Shown piece after piece: positions 49,032 through 60,237 of a stretch of DNA of 64,000 bases; position 1 is the stretch's first letter; every line of letters begins with the position of its first letter. Source of the DNA: Vibrio aphrogenes. GTDB taxonomy: Bacteria > Pseudomonadota > Gammaproteobacteria > Enterobacterales > Vibrionaceae. Both the position numbers and the translations under genes were made by a program. Where the stretch lies: assembly GCF_002157735.2 (NCBI RefSeq), contig NZ_AP018689.1, forward strand, positions 744,001-808,000. Reading direction: 5' to 3'. Below the pieces are notes generated by a model. The model saw only the letters and a list, made by a program, of their open reading frames with translations. It was not told where the DNA came from and made no database searches.

Positions 49032-49463
49032 TTATTTTTGATGTTCAAATTTGGCCTTTTCTTGTTTTTCAACTTCTGAAAGGCGAGTTAATTTAAGGCC
49101 AAGTGCTTTGCCTTGTTGTCTTGCGTATAAGATGTTGCCCACAAAATTAAGACTGGTTAGGATAAGTTCTACCGCGGCTAACCAGCGCTCGCCATTATCA
49201 ACGTATAAAAGAGTCAAAGAATGCAAAAAGTAAAACATTAAAATAAAGTTCGCCCACGCATGGGTGTAAGGCTTACCTTTGATAATGCCGATAAAAGGCA
49301 GCAATAACGGTATGCACCAACCGACCGTGACTGCGGTTGGATTGAGGTCGGGGTGTGGTGAAAGGAATCCGTGCCATAAGATAACCCAAGCTAATAAGGC
49401 CAAGTAACTGAGCAGCGCTAAATAGCGAGAAGCATGAAGTGAAGGTTGGGGTGCGTAAGTCAT
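49032..49463 (-). CDS. DUF2069 domain-containing membrane protein
   Basis: The 143-residue protein has four hydrophobic segments (about residues 15-32, 46-60, 70-88 and 90-115). The family motif LPFIGIIKGKPYTHAWANFILMFYF is recognisable. It belongs to the DUF2069-wrbA-arsC-bepA minus-strand group of vibrios. In many relatives hda lies next to it; here the LysR gene does. The function is unknown. Confidence 0.87.
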   Translation of the reverse strand: MTYAPQPSLHASRYLALLSYLALLAWVILWHGFLSPHPDLNPTAVTVGWCIPLLLPFIGIIKGKPYTHAWANFILMFYFLHSLTLLYVDNGERWLAAVELILTSLNFVGNILYARQQGKALGLKLTRLSEVEKQEKAKFEHQK

Positions 49464-49477
49464 AAATCCATTTTCAA

Positions 49478-50080
49478 CTAGAGACGGTCGGAAGATGATA
49501 AAGCCAATGCGACTTTGGCTAAACGTTGACCTTGAGCAAATGCTAACTCGGTCACTTGTTTATCTAAAAATTGTTGGTTTTCCTTACTCACAGAGCTGGC
49601 TCCATAGGGAGTCCCTCCTTTAAAGCTAGTGTGTAATTGAGGTTCAGAATAAGGGATCCCTAGAATCAACATGCCATGATGTAACAGCGGTAACATCATT
49701 GATTGCTGAGTGGTTTCTTGTCCACCATGGGGTGATGACGAGCTAGTGAAGACACAAGCGGGTTTATCGATTAAGGCTCCTGATAGCCACAGTGAGCTGG
49801 TTTGATCCCAAAAGTGCTTCATTGCAGCACTCATATTGCCAAACCAAACCGGGCTACCTAAGGCTAAACCATCACATTGTTTCAGTTCTTGTATATCCAC
49901 AATTGGGTCGAGGGGCGAATAGTCACTGGCCTCGATTTCCGCGACAGTTCGTAAGCGCGCTTGGCAATGAGGAACACTTTCAATACCTCGAGCAATGTGG
50001 CGAGCCAATTGTTGAGTTGTACCATGGCGGCTATGGTACAACACTAACAAGCTCACTTGATGAGTTGGCGTGAGGCTCAT
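49478..50080 (-). CDS. Flavodoxin-fold NAD(P)H:quinone oxidoreductase (WrbA-like)
   Basis: The 200-residue protein has a flavodoxin FMN site: VLYHSRHGTTQQLARHIARG at the N-terminus, then LGSPVWFGNMSAAMKHFWDQT and FTSSSSPHGGQETT. This pattern is that of the WrbA family, which reduces quinones by two electrons. It overlaps the arsC-like gene by 4 nt, so translation is coupled. It is shorter and more divergent than E. coli WrbA, so I leave the symbol empty. Confidence 0.87.
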   Translation of the reverse strand: MSLTPTHQVSLLVLYHSRHGTTQQLARHIARGIESVPHCQARLRTVAEIEASDYSPLDPIVDIQELKQCDGLALGSPVWFGNMSAAMKHFWDQTSSLWLSGALIDKPACVFTSSSSPHGGQETTQQSMMLPLLHHGMLILGIPYSEPQLHTSFKGGTPYGASSVSKENQQFLDKQVTELAFAQGQRLAKVALALSSSDRL

Positions 50081-50427
50081 AGGATCTCAAGTACTTGTTC
50101 TGGTGGGCGACCATGACGGGCTTGACCATTAGCGACTACGATGGGGCGTTCGATCAATTTAGGGTGAGCGGCCATAGCTTCGAATAATTGCTGATCAGTG
50201 ACTTGAGCTGCTGCTAAGTTCAGCTGTTTATAAATATCTTCTTTAGTACGCATCATGTCACGTACCTCATTTAAACCAAGCTGTTGGAATAATTGTTGTA
50301 ACGCTTCAACACTAGGGGTGTCATCTAAATATTTAACGATTTGTGGTTCAATACCTTTTTGTGTCAACAGTTCTAAGGTTTGACGGCTCTTTGAACAGCG
50401 TGGATTGTGATAAATAATAACGGACAT
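50077..50427 (-). CDS. arsC: ArsC-family glutaredoxin-like reductase (YfgD)
   Basis: The 116 residues match the arsenate reductase (glutaredoxin) family: IIYHNPRCSKSRQTLELL carries the active cysteine, and RPIVVANGQARHGRPPEQVLEIL closes the protein. E. coli YfgD lies beside bepA in the same order. Arsenate reduction in this chromosomal version is unproven, and no arsenic operon is present. It lies 26 nt after bepA and overlaps the wrbA-like gene. Confidence 0.9.
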   Translation of the reverse strand: MSVIIYHNPRCSKSRQTLELLTQKGIEPQIVKYLDDTPSVEALQQLFQQLGLNEVRDMMRTKEDIYKQLNLAAAQVTDQQLFEAMAAHPKLIERPIVVANGQARHGRPPEQVLEIL

Positions 50428-50453
50428 AGTGTATTCCTGTATTGGATAAATGA

Positions 50454-51905
50454 TTATTGTAATGCTGCAAAACGTTGTTGCTCGAGGCGTAATTGATCAA
50501 TTCGAGCATCGTAACGGGCTTGCTGTAAACTGCCTAATTTAACAATTTGGCTGGCCCGGGTGTAATTGGTTATCGCTTTATTCCAGTTGGCACTCAGGGC
50601 AAAGATTTCAGCTTGAGCCGCTAATTGTTCTGCTTCATTGGCAAGGTGACCATTTGCGTCTGCCAATAATGACCAGCCAACCGGTTGATCTGGGTTGGCG
50701 TGTGTGTATTTTTGCAAAATTGAAATGGCTTCTTTATTCTGGTTGGCTTCAATTAAGACATTGGCATAGTTAATGGTTAAGACGCTATTGCCAGGTTTTC
50801 TTTCCAACGCTTTTTTTAACAAGCTTATTGCCGTGTCATATTGCTTTTTATGGATATATAAATCTGCGGCAGCATCTAAGTAAAAATTATTATAGGGATC
50901 GCTTTGTAATAATCGGGTTAAGATCGACTCTGCTTGGCTAATTTTACCGCTGTCTAAATACACCAAAGCTTGTCCATACTCTAAGGTTGGTTTCATGATT
51001 GGGGTGGCGGACTTTAATTTGCGATTAAACCAATCTAAGGCGCGATCAGAATCAATATTGGCATAGCGTGCCACCACTCGCGCTTTGGCAAGGTGGAAAT
51101 CAAGTGAAACTGGGGGATTGACTCTTGGGTATTGTCCTGCTCGATCTCTGGCTTCAGTTAAGCGCGATTTTGGTAATGGGTGACTCAATAACATCGGTGG
51201 TGGCGTGCTGGCATAACGATATTGATCGGCAAGATGACCAAAAAAGTTAGGCATACCTTCAGGATCAAACCCGGCTCTGGCTAAGGTCGCGATACCAAAG
51301 CGGTCGGCTTCTTGTTCATTAGAGCGAGTGTAGTTAATACTGGCTTGCATCGATCCTGCGGTTGTAGCATTGACGGCGGCAATCCCGGCTTCGGGAGAGG
51401 CAATCGCAAGCAATAATGAACCGACTAATGCCGCAATGGTGAGTGGGGTGCGGCGAGCCTGATCTTCCATGTGTCTGGCTAAGTGACGTTGCGTGATATG
51501 GGATATTTCGTGAGCAAAAACAGAAGCCAATTCACTTTCGTTGCTTGCATGCAAAAATAATCCAGTATTGGCGACGACATAACCACCAAAAAAGGCGAAG
51601 GCGTTGACGCTGCCATCTCGGATAAGATGGAAATGAAAGGGCGTTTTGACATCATTTGCATTAGCGACCAACTGGTGGCCTAAAGCAGTAATATACTCAT
51701 CCATTACCGGGTCATTAATAATAGGGCTGCTGCTGCGTAAGATTCGCATATAAGCATCCCCATATTCGAGCTCTTGAGCAATAGTCAATGTGCCAGCCGC
51801 AGTGGTCCCTATATCCGGCAAATCTTGTTGGGCATAAGCGACAGGTTGTAGGCACAGTAAAGTCGAAAGACAAACACAGGCGGTAGTGCGAAAAAATTGG
51901 CGCAT
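50454..51905 (-). CDS. bepA: Periplasmic beta-barrel assembly-enhancing protease BepA
   Basis: BepA degrades or assists stalled LptD and other outer-membrane proteins. A signal peptide ends near VAYA-QQDLPD. The M48 zinc motif is HEISH (in SVFAHEISHITQRHLARH) with the third ligand in SNEQEADRFG, followed by a TPR domain from about residue 300. The start is uncertain; an in-frame ATG lies 15 nt upstream. The order bepA-arsC and nearby perM matches E. coli. Confidence 0.95.
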   Translation of the reverse strand: MRQFFRTTACVCLSTLLCLQPVAYAQQDLPDIGTTAAGTLTIAQELEYGDAYMRILRSSSPIINDPVMDEYITALGHQLVANANDVKTPFHFHLIRDGSVNAFAFFGGYVVANTGLFLHASNESELASVFAHEISHITQRHLARHMEDQARRTPLTIAALVGSLLLAIASPEAGIAAVNATTAGSMQASINYTRSNEQEADRFGIATLARAGFDPEGMPNFFGHLADQYRYASTPPPMLLSHPLPKSRLTEARDRAGQYPRVNPPVSLDFHLAKARVVARYANIDSDRALDWFNRKLKSATPIMKPTLEYGQALVYLDSGKISQAESILTRLLQSDPYNNFYLDAAADLYIHKKQYDTAISLLKKALERKPGNSVLTINYANVLIEANQNKEAISILQKYTHANPDQPVGWSLLADANGHLANEAEQLAAQAEIFALSANWNKAITNYTRASQIVKLGSLQQARYDARIDQLRLEQQRFAALQ

Positions 51906-52094
51906 ATCGTTAAGCAACATCCATTTATGAATTTACGTTATAAAGTCAATGATTGAGAGTTTATCTTTTGTTACTCAATTATATAAGACCTTATGCCCTC
52001 TACTTGGTTTCTTTTTTGTATAAACTATTTATACTCGCTGGGATTCAAATCATAAAGTCATTTGGTCGAGTTTTGCATAAAAATGGATAGACAA

Positions 52095-52325
52095 ATGAAA
52101 GACAATTGCCTGGATTTACGAGCTGAACGTTGCCCTATGGCACTGCTGTTAGCCAAGCGGCATAGCAAAACGTTACAGCAGCATCAGAGTTTAACCATTT
52201 TATCTCACGATCAGGCTTCAGTAGTCGATATGACTCGCTATTTTAGCCAATACCCATATTCAGTAGAAGTACAACAGCAACAAGCTGAGTGGACTTTATT
52301 GGTGACAAAAAAGGAACAACGTTAA
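52095..52325 (+). CDS. TusA/SirA-family sulfur-carrier-like protein
   Basis: About 76 residues with the opening LDLRAERCPMALLLAKR, which matches the TusA fold with its conserved cysteine. The usual CPxP reads CPMA here, so sulfur transfer cannot be assumed. The start is taken at MKDNCLDLR by family length; two ATG/TTG codons lie 12 and 33 nt upstream. It ends at the base before the perM ATG and is almost certainly co-transcribed with it. Confidence 0.82.
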   Translation: MKDNCLDLRAERCPMALLLAKRHSKTLQQHQSLTILSHDQASVVDMTRYFSQYPYSVEVQQQQAEWTLLVTKKEQR

Positions 52326-53408
52326 ATGTTTGACATGATAGTTCATTGGTATAAACGACGGTTCTCTGACCCACATGCGGTAAGCTTAGTGGCGATTTTA
52401 TTGTTTGGTTTTATTACTATTTATTTTTTTGGGCATTTAATTGCACCGTTACTGATAGCAATTGTTTTAGCGTATTTATTGGAATGGCCCGTGAATCGTT
52501 TAACCAAAATGGGGTTACCTCGTCTTGCCAGCGTTGCGGTGGTAGTGAGTGCTTTTATTGGTTTGATGTTGTTGGCGTTATTTGGTCTTATCCCAACTAT
52601 CTGGCGACAAATTGCTAGTTTATTGAATGATATGCCGAATATGTACGCGACCTTTCAACGCTACATCGCCACGTTACCACAACGCTACCCTGACTTAGCT
52701 GATTTGCAGATTATTGAAGTGATTATGCATAACGCTCAAGCAAAAATCTTAGGGATGGGCGATGCGATTTTAAGTGGCTCAATGTCGTCACTATTAAGCA
52801 TTGCTACCTTAGGTGTGTATTTGGTCCTTGTACCGTTACTGATTTTTTTCTTGTTAAAAGATAAATCAGAATTACTGGCCATTTTAAGTGGAGTATTGCC
52901 ACAAAATCGTCGCTTAGCCACCAAAGTATGGGATGAAATGCACAGCCAAATCTCCAATTACATTCGCGGTAAAGTCGTTGAGATTGTGATTGTTGGCGTG
53001 GCAAGCTATTTGGTCTTTTTCTTCTTTGGTTTGCGCTACCCTGTGTTATTGGCAGTGGCAGTTGGGTTTTCGGTCTTGATCCCTTATATAGGCGCAGTAG
53101 CCGTTACTGTCCCAGTGGTCTTAGTGGCTTTATTCCAATGGGGCCTAGGTTCACAATTTTATTGGGTCATTTTGGCCTATGGGATTGTACAAATGTTGGA
53201 TGGGAATGTATTGGTGCCAGTTTTATTTTCAGAAGCGGTTAACTTACACCCGGTTGCCATCATTGTTGCGGTATTAGTATTTGGTGGATTATGGGGCTTT
53301 TGGGGAGTGTTTTTTGCGATTCCATTAGCGACCTTAGTCAAGGCAGTTTGGCATGCGCTACCCAGTACAGAAGAAAACGATAAACACAATCAAAGTAGCT
53401 ATTATTAA
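52326..53408 (+). CDS. perM: AI-2E family transporter PerM
   Basis: PerM is an inner-membrane protein of 360 residues with about eight membrane segments: two near the N-terminus (LVAILLFGFITIYFFGHLI and a second), a pair near residues 70-95, and a C-terminal group with VLIPYIGAVAVTVPVVL. The cytosolic loop is short. The family includes TqsA-like exporters; the substrate of PerM is unknown. It converges with bcp over a shared terminator. Confidence 0.93.
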   Translation: MFDMIVHWYKRRFSDPHAVSLVAILLFGFITIYFFGHLIAPLLIAIVLAYLLEWPVNRLTKMGLPRLASVAVVVSAFIGLMLLALFGLIPTIWRQIASLLNDMPNMYATFQRYIATLPQRYPDLADLQIIEVIMHNAQAKILGMGDAILSGSMSSLLSIATLGVYLVLVPLLIFFLLKDKSELLAILSGVLPQNRRLATKVWDEMHSQISNYIRGKVVEIVIVGVASYLVFFFFGLRYPVLLAVAVGFSVLIPYIGAVAVTVPVVLVALFQWGLGSQFYWVILAYGIVQMLDGNVLVPVLFSEAVNLHPVAIIVAVLVFGGLWGFWGVFFAIPLATLVKAVWHALPSTEENDKHNQSSYY

Positions 53409-53434
53409 GCGAAAAGTCGTTATTGCTGATGAAT

Positions 53435-53464
53435 AAAAAATGCCCAACTTGCTGGGCATTTTTT
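53435..53464. terminator. Bidirectional terminator between perM and bcp
   Basis: AAAAAATGCCCA and TGGGCATTTTTT arms enclose a 6-nt loop, with A and T runs on either side serving both strands. Confidence 0.92.
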
Positions 53465-53470
53465 GTTATT

Positions 53471-53520
53471 TAACCTCAATGGTGGATAAGAGTGTCACAA
53501 TAACAACCCGAATCTACAGA
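53471..53520. mobile_element. Single end of a MITE-like element
   Basis: TAACCTCAATGGTGGATAAG followed by AGTGTCACAATAACAA matches the inner and outer parts of the right end of the 62173-62398 element over about 38 bp with few differences. No matching opposite end is visible nearby, so this is a solo end or remnant in the perM-bcp gap. Confidence 0.6.
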
Positions 53521-53550
53521 TATACAAATGCTAAAATAGCTATCAGATAA

Positions 53551-54021
53551 CTAGGCTTGTTCATTTAAATAATTCAGCACAACTTCATGATGATCTTTCG
53601 TTTTGAATTTATTGAAGACATGCTCAATAACGCCATTCTCATCAATTAAAAAGCTGATACGATGCAGTCCGTCGTAGACTTTACCCATGAATTTTTTCTC
53701 GCCCCACACACCAAATGCTTCGGCAACACTGTGGTCTTCATCTGAGAGTAAAGTGAAGTTTAAGTTATCACGTTCAATAAATTTACCCAGACGTTTTACC
53801 GGGTCAATACTGACGCCCAATACCACAACATTTTTGTCAGCTAATTGCTGTTGAATATCACGTAAGCCTTGAGCTTGTACCGTACAACCCGGTGTCATGG
53901 CTTTAGGGTAAAAGTAAAAAAGAACTTTCTTGCCACTAAAATCGGTCAACGAGACGGTGTTGCCATCTTGATCAAGCAAAGAAAATTGTGGTGCAGGGGT
54001 GCCTGCCGTTAGCGTTTGCAT
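53551..54021 (-). CDS. bcp: Thioredoxin-dependent thiol peroxidase Bcp
   Basis: Bcp is a peroxiredoxin that removes peroxides. The peroxidatic cysteine is in TPGCTVQAQGLRD. In E. coli the next residue group is TVQACGLRD; here the second (resolving) cysteine is Gln, so this copy looks like a one-cysteine form. NFTLLSDEDHSVAEAFGVWGEK and GLHRISFLIDENG complete the match. The 156 residues equal the E. coli length. It precedes gcvR divergently from dapA as in E. coli. Confidence 0.95.
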   Translation of the reverse strand: MQTLTAGTPAPQFSLLDQDGNTVSLTDFSGKKVLFYFYPKAMTPGCTVQAQGLRDIQQQLADKNVVVLGVSIDPVKRLGKFIERDNLNFTLLSDEDHSVAEAFGVWGEKKFMGKVYDGLHRISFLIDENGVIEHVFNKFKTKDHHEVVLNYLNEQA

Positions 54022-54095
54022 ATCGATTCCTTTTTATGGTCTGTCACTTTCTTGAGTGAAATGTCTTGAGTTAAATCGTGTGAGCCATCGACGCA

Positions 54096-54644
54096 TCAGT
54101 CTGCTTTGGGATGGATTTGTAGTTCACCTGAGACGGATAAGGTGCTACAGAGTTTTTCAAACGAGGCTTGCAGGGCTTGAATGTCGATGTCTAACTCGGT
54201 TAATCCTGAAATAGAAATGTGGAACTGATCGGAGAGCGCATCATGCGTATTGTCCGGGGCTTTGAGCGTTTGTGCGCTTAAGGCTGAAATATTGATGTGA
54301 TGATTGGAAAAAAATTGAGTGAAGGCTTCGGTTAACCCCACTCGGTCTTCTGATTCAACAGTACATTCTATTTTGTAAGTATATTGGGGGACTTGATGAG
54401 GCGCGGTACGCTTCATGACGACCATAAGATCGTGTTCAACACTGATCGAAGGCAGTAAATTTTCAATTCGCGTAATGGTATTGGTTTTACCCGACACCAA
54501 CATAATTAAGGTGAATTCTTTGCCGAATAACGCGATGCGACTATCGACAATATTGCCACCGGAGTGTGTAACGACTTGCGTTAAATGATTACAGATTCCT
54601 GGACGATCGGTTCCGACGGCAGTAATGACTAAATGATGAATCAT
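54096..54644 (-). CDS. gcvR: Glycine cleavage system transcriptional repressor GcvR
   Basis: GcvR binds GcvA and blocks activation of gcvTHP when glycine is low. Two ACT domains make up the 182 residues; the first opens HHLVITAVGTDRPGICNHLT and contains NIVDSRIALFGKEFTLIMLVSG, and the second opens YKIECTVESEDRVGLTEAF. It lies between bcp and dapA, the E. coli order. Confidence 0.93.
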   Translation of the reverse strand: MIHHLVITAVGTDRPGICNHLTQVVTHSGGNIVDSRIALFGKEFTLIMLVSGKTNTITRIENLLPSISVEHDLMVVMKRTAPHQVPQYTYKIECTVESEDRVGLTEAFTQFFSNHHINISALSAQTLKAPDNTHDALSDQFHISISGLTELDIDIQALQASFEKLCSTLSVSGELQIHPKAD

Positions 54645-54868
54645 AAGCTCAGCATCCCAATTGAAATAACCTAAATATCATACCATGAAAGACAGGTAAG
54701 TGATTCAGTATACGCGAATCCATCATTTGATCGAAAAGAGTTGTTTAACTTGAGAACTTTGCCTCATGTCATTATTTCGTTGTAAATGCTGAGAAAGGCT
54801 GGCTGGGTGCTTGTCTTTATTAAGGAGGTTAAAGTAACATGCAGTAATCATTGGATAAGGAGAAAAAC

Positions 54869-55747
54869 ATGTTCTCAAAAAGTATTGTTGCATTAGTTAC
54901 GCCTTTTAATCATCTCGGTGAAGTTGACTACGATAGCCTAAAAAGCCTAGTGGAATATCACATAAAGTCAGGTTCAAATGGCATTGTTGCAGTGGGAACG
55001 ACGGGCGAATCGGCAACACTCACAGTGGAAGAACATGTGAAAGTTGTAAATAAAACCGTAGAGTTTGCGGCAGGGCGTATTCCTATTATTGCCGGTACGG
55101 GAGCAAATGCTACACATGAAGCGGTGACCTTTAGCCGTTTATTGAACAATTCTGGTGTAGCGGGCTGCTTAAGCGTCACGCCATATTACAACAAGCCGAC
55201 ACAAGAAGGTTTATACCAGCACTATAAAGCGATTGCTGAAGTCAGTGAAGTTCCGGTGATTCTCTATAATGTACCCGGCCGTACTGGCGTTGATTTGTTG
55301 CCTGAAACGGTAGGTCGTTTATCTAAACTGGATAAAATTGTCGGCATTAAAGATGCGACAGGGGATTTGTCTCGTGTTGAAAAATTCCGTGAACTTTGTG
55401 GTGAAGATTTTATCTTACTAAGTGGCGATGACGCGACAGGCTTAGATTTTGTTAAGCTCGGTGGTGATGGTGTGATTTCTGTGACCAACAATATTGCCGC
55501 GGCAGACATGGCTCAAATGTTTCAATTAGCGGCAGATGGTCAGTTTGAAGAAGCTGAGAAAATTAACCAAAAATTGATGCCTTTACATAAAAACTTATTT
55601 GTTGAATCTAGCCCGATTCCAGTGAAATGGGCCGCTCATCAGATGGGGTTAATTAAAGAAGGCGATTTACGTTTACCATTAACCGTATTATCTGAGCCTG
55701 CTCAAGTTATCGTTACACAAGCATTAAAGGATGCCGGTATTCAATAA
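54869..55747 (+). CDS. dapA: 4-hydroxy-tetrahydrodipicolinate synthase
   Basis: DapA condenses pyruvate with aspartate semialdehyde at the start of the lysine/DAP branch; dapE is also in this window. [11 protein letters not shown], the tyrosine motif YNVPGRTG and the Schiff-base lysine in [12 protein letters not shown] are present. The start is ATG (MFSKSIVAL) with AAGGAG at ideal distance; an alternative start 18 nt upstream lacks support. 292 residues, the E. coli length. bamC follows. Confidence 0.97.
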   Translation: MFSKSIVALVTPFNHLGEVDYDSLKSLVEYHIKSGSNGIVAVGTTGESATLTVEEHVKVVNKTVEFAAGRIPIIAGTGANATHEAVTFSRLLNNSGVAGCLSVTPYYNKPTQEGLYQHYKAIAEVSEVPVILYNVPGRTGVDLLPETVGRLSKLDKIVGIKDATGDLSRVEKFRELCGEDFILLSGDDATGLDFVKLGGDGVISVTNNIAAADMAQMFQLAADGQFEEAEKINQKLMPLHKNLFVESSPIPVKWAAHQMGLIKEGDLRLPLTVLSEPAQVIVTQALKDAGIQ

Positions 55748-55752
55748 GATGG

Positions 55753-55772
55753 ACCTGAAGCTTTTTTCAGGT
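55753..55772 (+). other. Hairpin between dapA and bamC
   Basis: ACCTGAA and TTCAGGT arms enclose a short T-rich loop. There is no long T run after it, so it may only reduce read-through into bamC. Confidence 0.5.
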
Positions 55773-55795
55773 TTCTTATCAGGAGTTGTATTTAC

Positions 55796-56827
55796 ATGAA
55801 ATTCTCTCACCAGCTGGTGATTAGCTCGTTAGCGGTATTGGTATTGTCGGCATGTGCTGGCGATCCTGAAGAACGTCGTCAGGCAAAAGATGATTTTGCT
55901 TATTTAGATACCTCGTTAGATCAGCAATGGAAAAGTTTGCCAGATGCGCAACCTCAGTTTTACCCTCAATATAATGTTCCGCAAGGTAACTTTTCTGGCA
56001 ACTTAGGCCCTGCTGTTGATATTCGTGCCCCACAACAAGTGTTAGAGCTTATCCCTGGTGCTCGAATTGAAAAACAAGATAGCGACGTGACCGTATGGTT
56101 AATTAGCCAAGACGAGCTAGACAAAGTTTGGACTATGATTCACCGAGTGGCGGATGAAAAACAGATCGCGTTACGTAGCGATACGGCGACCTCTTTAGAA
56201 ACCGATTGGGTGAATTTGAGTGCTCAAGATGAATCTTACCCAATTGCGGGTCGCTATGAGATTGAGCGCTTGCAAGCCGGGGGGCGTTATGGCTTTCATG
56301 TTTCCTTGGTGGAATGGAAAGAAAATGGTGATGAGATTCAGTTAACACCAGAGATCAAAGATCGTTATTCCAGCACTATGGTTAACTACATTACGACTCA
56401 ATACGACAAGCAAGTAACGGAAGAAGCAAGACTGCGAGCTTTAGAATTGATTAATAATATTCCGGTCGTTATGGGTAAAGACCGCAGTGGCTTACCGGTG
56501 ATTATTGCTCGTGCTCCGTATGATTTGTTATGGACTAAACTGGATAAGACATTACCATCGATTGGTTTTACGGTAGAAGATAAGAACCGCTCTCAAGGTA
56601 TGATGGATACCGATTATAAAGCGCCTGAAGATTCAGTTTGGCAGCAATTAGGGGTTGAACCATTAACGCTAAATAATAAGAACTACAGTTTCTTATTAGG
56701 TGACTTGGATAACCGTACGTCGATCAACGTGACCGATGATGATGGTAAACCACTTCCAGAAGAACAGCTGCAAACCTTGATCCCCGTATTGCAGGCGTTG
56801 TTTGATAACGATAAACAACATAAATAA
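55796..56827 (+). CDS. bamC: Outer membrane protein assembly factor BamC
   Basis: BamC (NlpB) is an outer-membrane lipoprotein of the BAM complex. The lipobox LVLSAC gives Cys19 as the lipidated residue. The unstructured N-terminal stretch (about residues 20-70), which binds BamD in E. coli, precedes two helix-grip domains. The 343 residues equal the E. coli length. Its TAA stop is formed by the first bases of a MITE-like end. purC, which follows bamC in E. coli, is absent here. Confidence 0.94.
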   Translation: MKFSHQLVISSLAVLVLSACAGDPEERRQAKDDFAYLDTSLDQQWKSLPDAQPQFYPQYNVPQGNFSGNLGPAVDIRAPQQVLELIPGARIEKQDSDVTVWLISQDELDKVWTMIHRVADEKQIALRSDTATSLETDWVNLSAQDESYPIAGRYEIERLQAGGRYGFHVSLVEWKENGDEIQLTPEIKDRYSSTMVNYITTQYDKQVTEEARLRALELINNIPVVMGKDRSGLPVIIARAPYDLLWTKLDKTLPSIGFTVEDKNRSQGMMDTDYKAPEDSVWQQLGVEPLTLNNKNYSFLLGDLDNRTSINVTDDDGKPLPEEQLQTLIPVLQALFDNDKQHK

Positions 56828-56877
56828 CCTCATCAACGGCGGATAACGAGAAATCACGCTATCCGCAGTTAAGGTTA
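56825..56877. mobile_element. 53 bp MITE-like element overlapping the bamC stop codon
   Basis: The left end TAACCTCATCAACGGCGGAT and the right end TATCCGCAGTTAAGGTTA form inverted repeats related to the ends of the 62173-62398 element. Only about 14 bp lie between them. The first TAA is the bamC stop. Confidence 0.6.
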
Positions 56878-56913
56878 AACAATACCACCACCTATTAAGT
56901 GGATGAAAAGTAC

Positions 56914-56951
56914 AAAACCCTGTATAGCTTGCTGGCCATACAGGGTTTTTT
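56914..56951 (+). terminator. Terminator after bamC
   Basis: AAAACCCTGTAT and ATACAGGGTTTT arms with a 12-nt loop are followed by T residues. It can also end the convergent DUF2897 gene. Confidence 0.88.
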
Positions 56952-56971
56952 ATGAGGTGGAGTTTATCGAT

Positions 56972-57250
56972 TTATTTTTGAGGCGGTTCTTGCTCATGAG
57001 AAGAGTGAGGCGTCTTGTCTTTATCTTCATGAACAGTTGGATTTTCATGGACAGCTTGATTCTCATGAGCTGCTTGCCGGTCTTTCTCTTTATAAATCTC
57101 TATCAGTTTATCTAAATCGGATTTTTGTTTTGGGTTCTTGCGTATTAAATGAGAGTTACCTAGGTATTTCATGGAAGCTAAGTTACCAATGATAAAGACC
57201 ACGATAATGATACTGATGACCCAAGGATTGAGTAACCATTCGACATTCAT
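56972..57250 (-). CDS. DUF2897 family membrane protein with repeated C-terminal tail
   Basis: About 92 residues. One N-terminal membrane segment (PWVISIIIVVFIIGNLA) is followed by SMKYLGNSH and a basic stretch, as in the DUF2897 family. The C-terminal tail is charged and contains a six-residue repeat (AAHENQ, AVHENP, TVHEDK) from an 18 bp DNA repeat. The start is ATG with GGTGA upstream; a GTG lies 9 nt earlier. The function is unknown. Confidence 0.75.
   Translation of the reverse strand: MNVEWLLNPWVISIIIVVFIIGNLASMKYLGNSHLIRKNPKQKSDLDKLIEIYKEKDRQAAHENQAVHENPTVHEDKDKTPHSSHEQEPPQK
57026..57079. repeat. In-frame 18 bp repeat x 3 in the DUF2897 gene
   Basis: Units TTCATGAACAGTTGGATT, TTCATGGACAGCTTGATT and CTCATGAGCTGCTTGCCG lie head to tail and code, on the minus strand, for the HEN-type tail repeats. 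Confidence 0.75.
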
Positions 57251-57360
57251 ATTATTCACCTATGATGAGCGGAGCTGACCGACAATGACAGAGTGTGACC
57301 AATTCTATCAGTTTAAGAGAGTTCAACCTAAGCCACTGTGAGCATAAGCTGAGTTTTAGT

Positions 57361-59538
<2,178 letters not shown>

Positions 59539-59778
59539 ATAGTTTTCCTGTTTTATCTGTTTTTTTAATGAGTTACTTCTATTAAAAAAGCGAACTTGCT
59601 GATGCTCTGTCAACGTAAGCGATAAATTCATATCTCAATAAAGCATGTAACGAATCGTACACAATTGAACGTTTTAATGCACATTTTTCCGTGTAAATGA
59701 ACAAAGAATTTTGTGGGATTCGATTCCAATTGATCCTGAGCAAAAAGACCGCTATTTATCTGAGGATAATGGATAACA

Positions 59779-60114
59779 GTGATTTTACCGATCCAATGGG
59801 TCATTGTTGAGGATGAAGCTGTGGAGTTAAGCCCGGTATTTGCAAGGCGTTTGTATATTGCTTTGCTAATAAAAGATGTTGATCGCCCAAATGTGCCGAA
59901 ATTGATGGCGATAACAGGTTGGCCAAGAAGGACCATTCAGGATGTGTTAAAAGCCTTGCCGGCCATTGGTATTGATTTATCTTTTGTGCAAGATGGTCGC
60001 CGCCATAATGATGGCTATTATACTGTCAATAACTGGGGGCCATTTGATGTCCGAGTACTCAAAAAATGGAAAACAGATATTGCGAGCTTTTTGAGCCTGC
60101 CTGCCAAGCTGTAA
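59779..60114 (+). CDS. Winged helix-turn-helix protein
   Basis: The 111-residue protein has an HTH-like core: LIKDVDRPNVPKLMAITGWPRRTIQDVLKALPAIG, where MAITGWPRRTIQDVL would be the recognition part. A short wing (RRHNDGYYTVNNWG) follows. The start is GTG. It is a small conserved vibrio protein to my knowledge; DNA binding is inferred and no target is known. The 240 bp gap before it, after the divergent yffB, holds no other gene I can see. Confidence 0.7.
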   Translation: MILPIQWVIVEDEAVELSPVFARRLYIALLIKDVDRPNVPKLMAITGWPRRTIQDVLKALPAIGIDLSFVQDGRRHNDGYYTVNNWGPFDVRVLKKWKTDIASFLSLPAKL

Positions 60115-60174
60115 TCGGGGCCCCCAACAGGCAGCGCTATTGGGGTATTGTGATAGCTGCGCCATATTTTACGC

Positions 60175-60237
60175 ACGGTAGTTTGTTTTAGGCACAGTAG
60201 TTTGTTTTAAGCACCGTAATTTATTTTAAGAGCAGTA
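60175..60237. repeat. 19 bp tandem repeat x 3.3 over the DUF2956 stop codon
   Basis: Three degenerate 19 bp units (core GTAGTTTGTTTTAGGC) run from the gap into the last codons of the DUF2956 gene. The stop triplet (60221-60223 on this strand) lies in the third unit. Confidence 0.75.
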
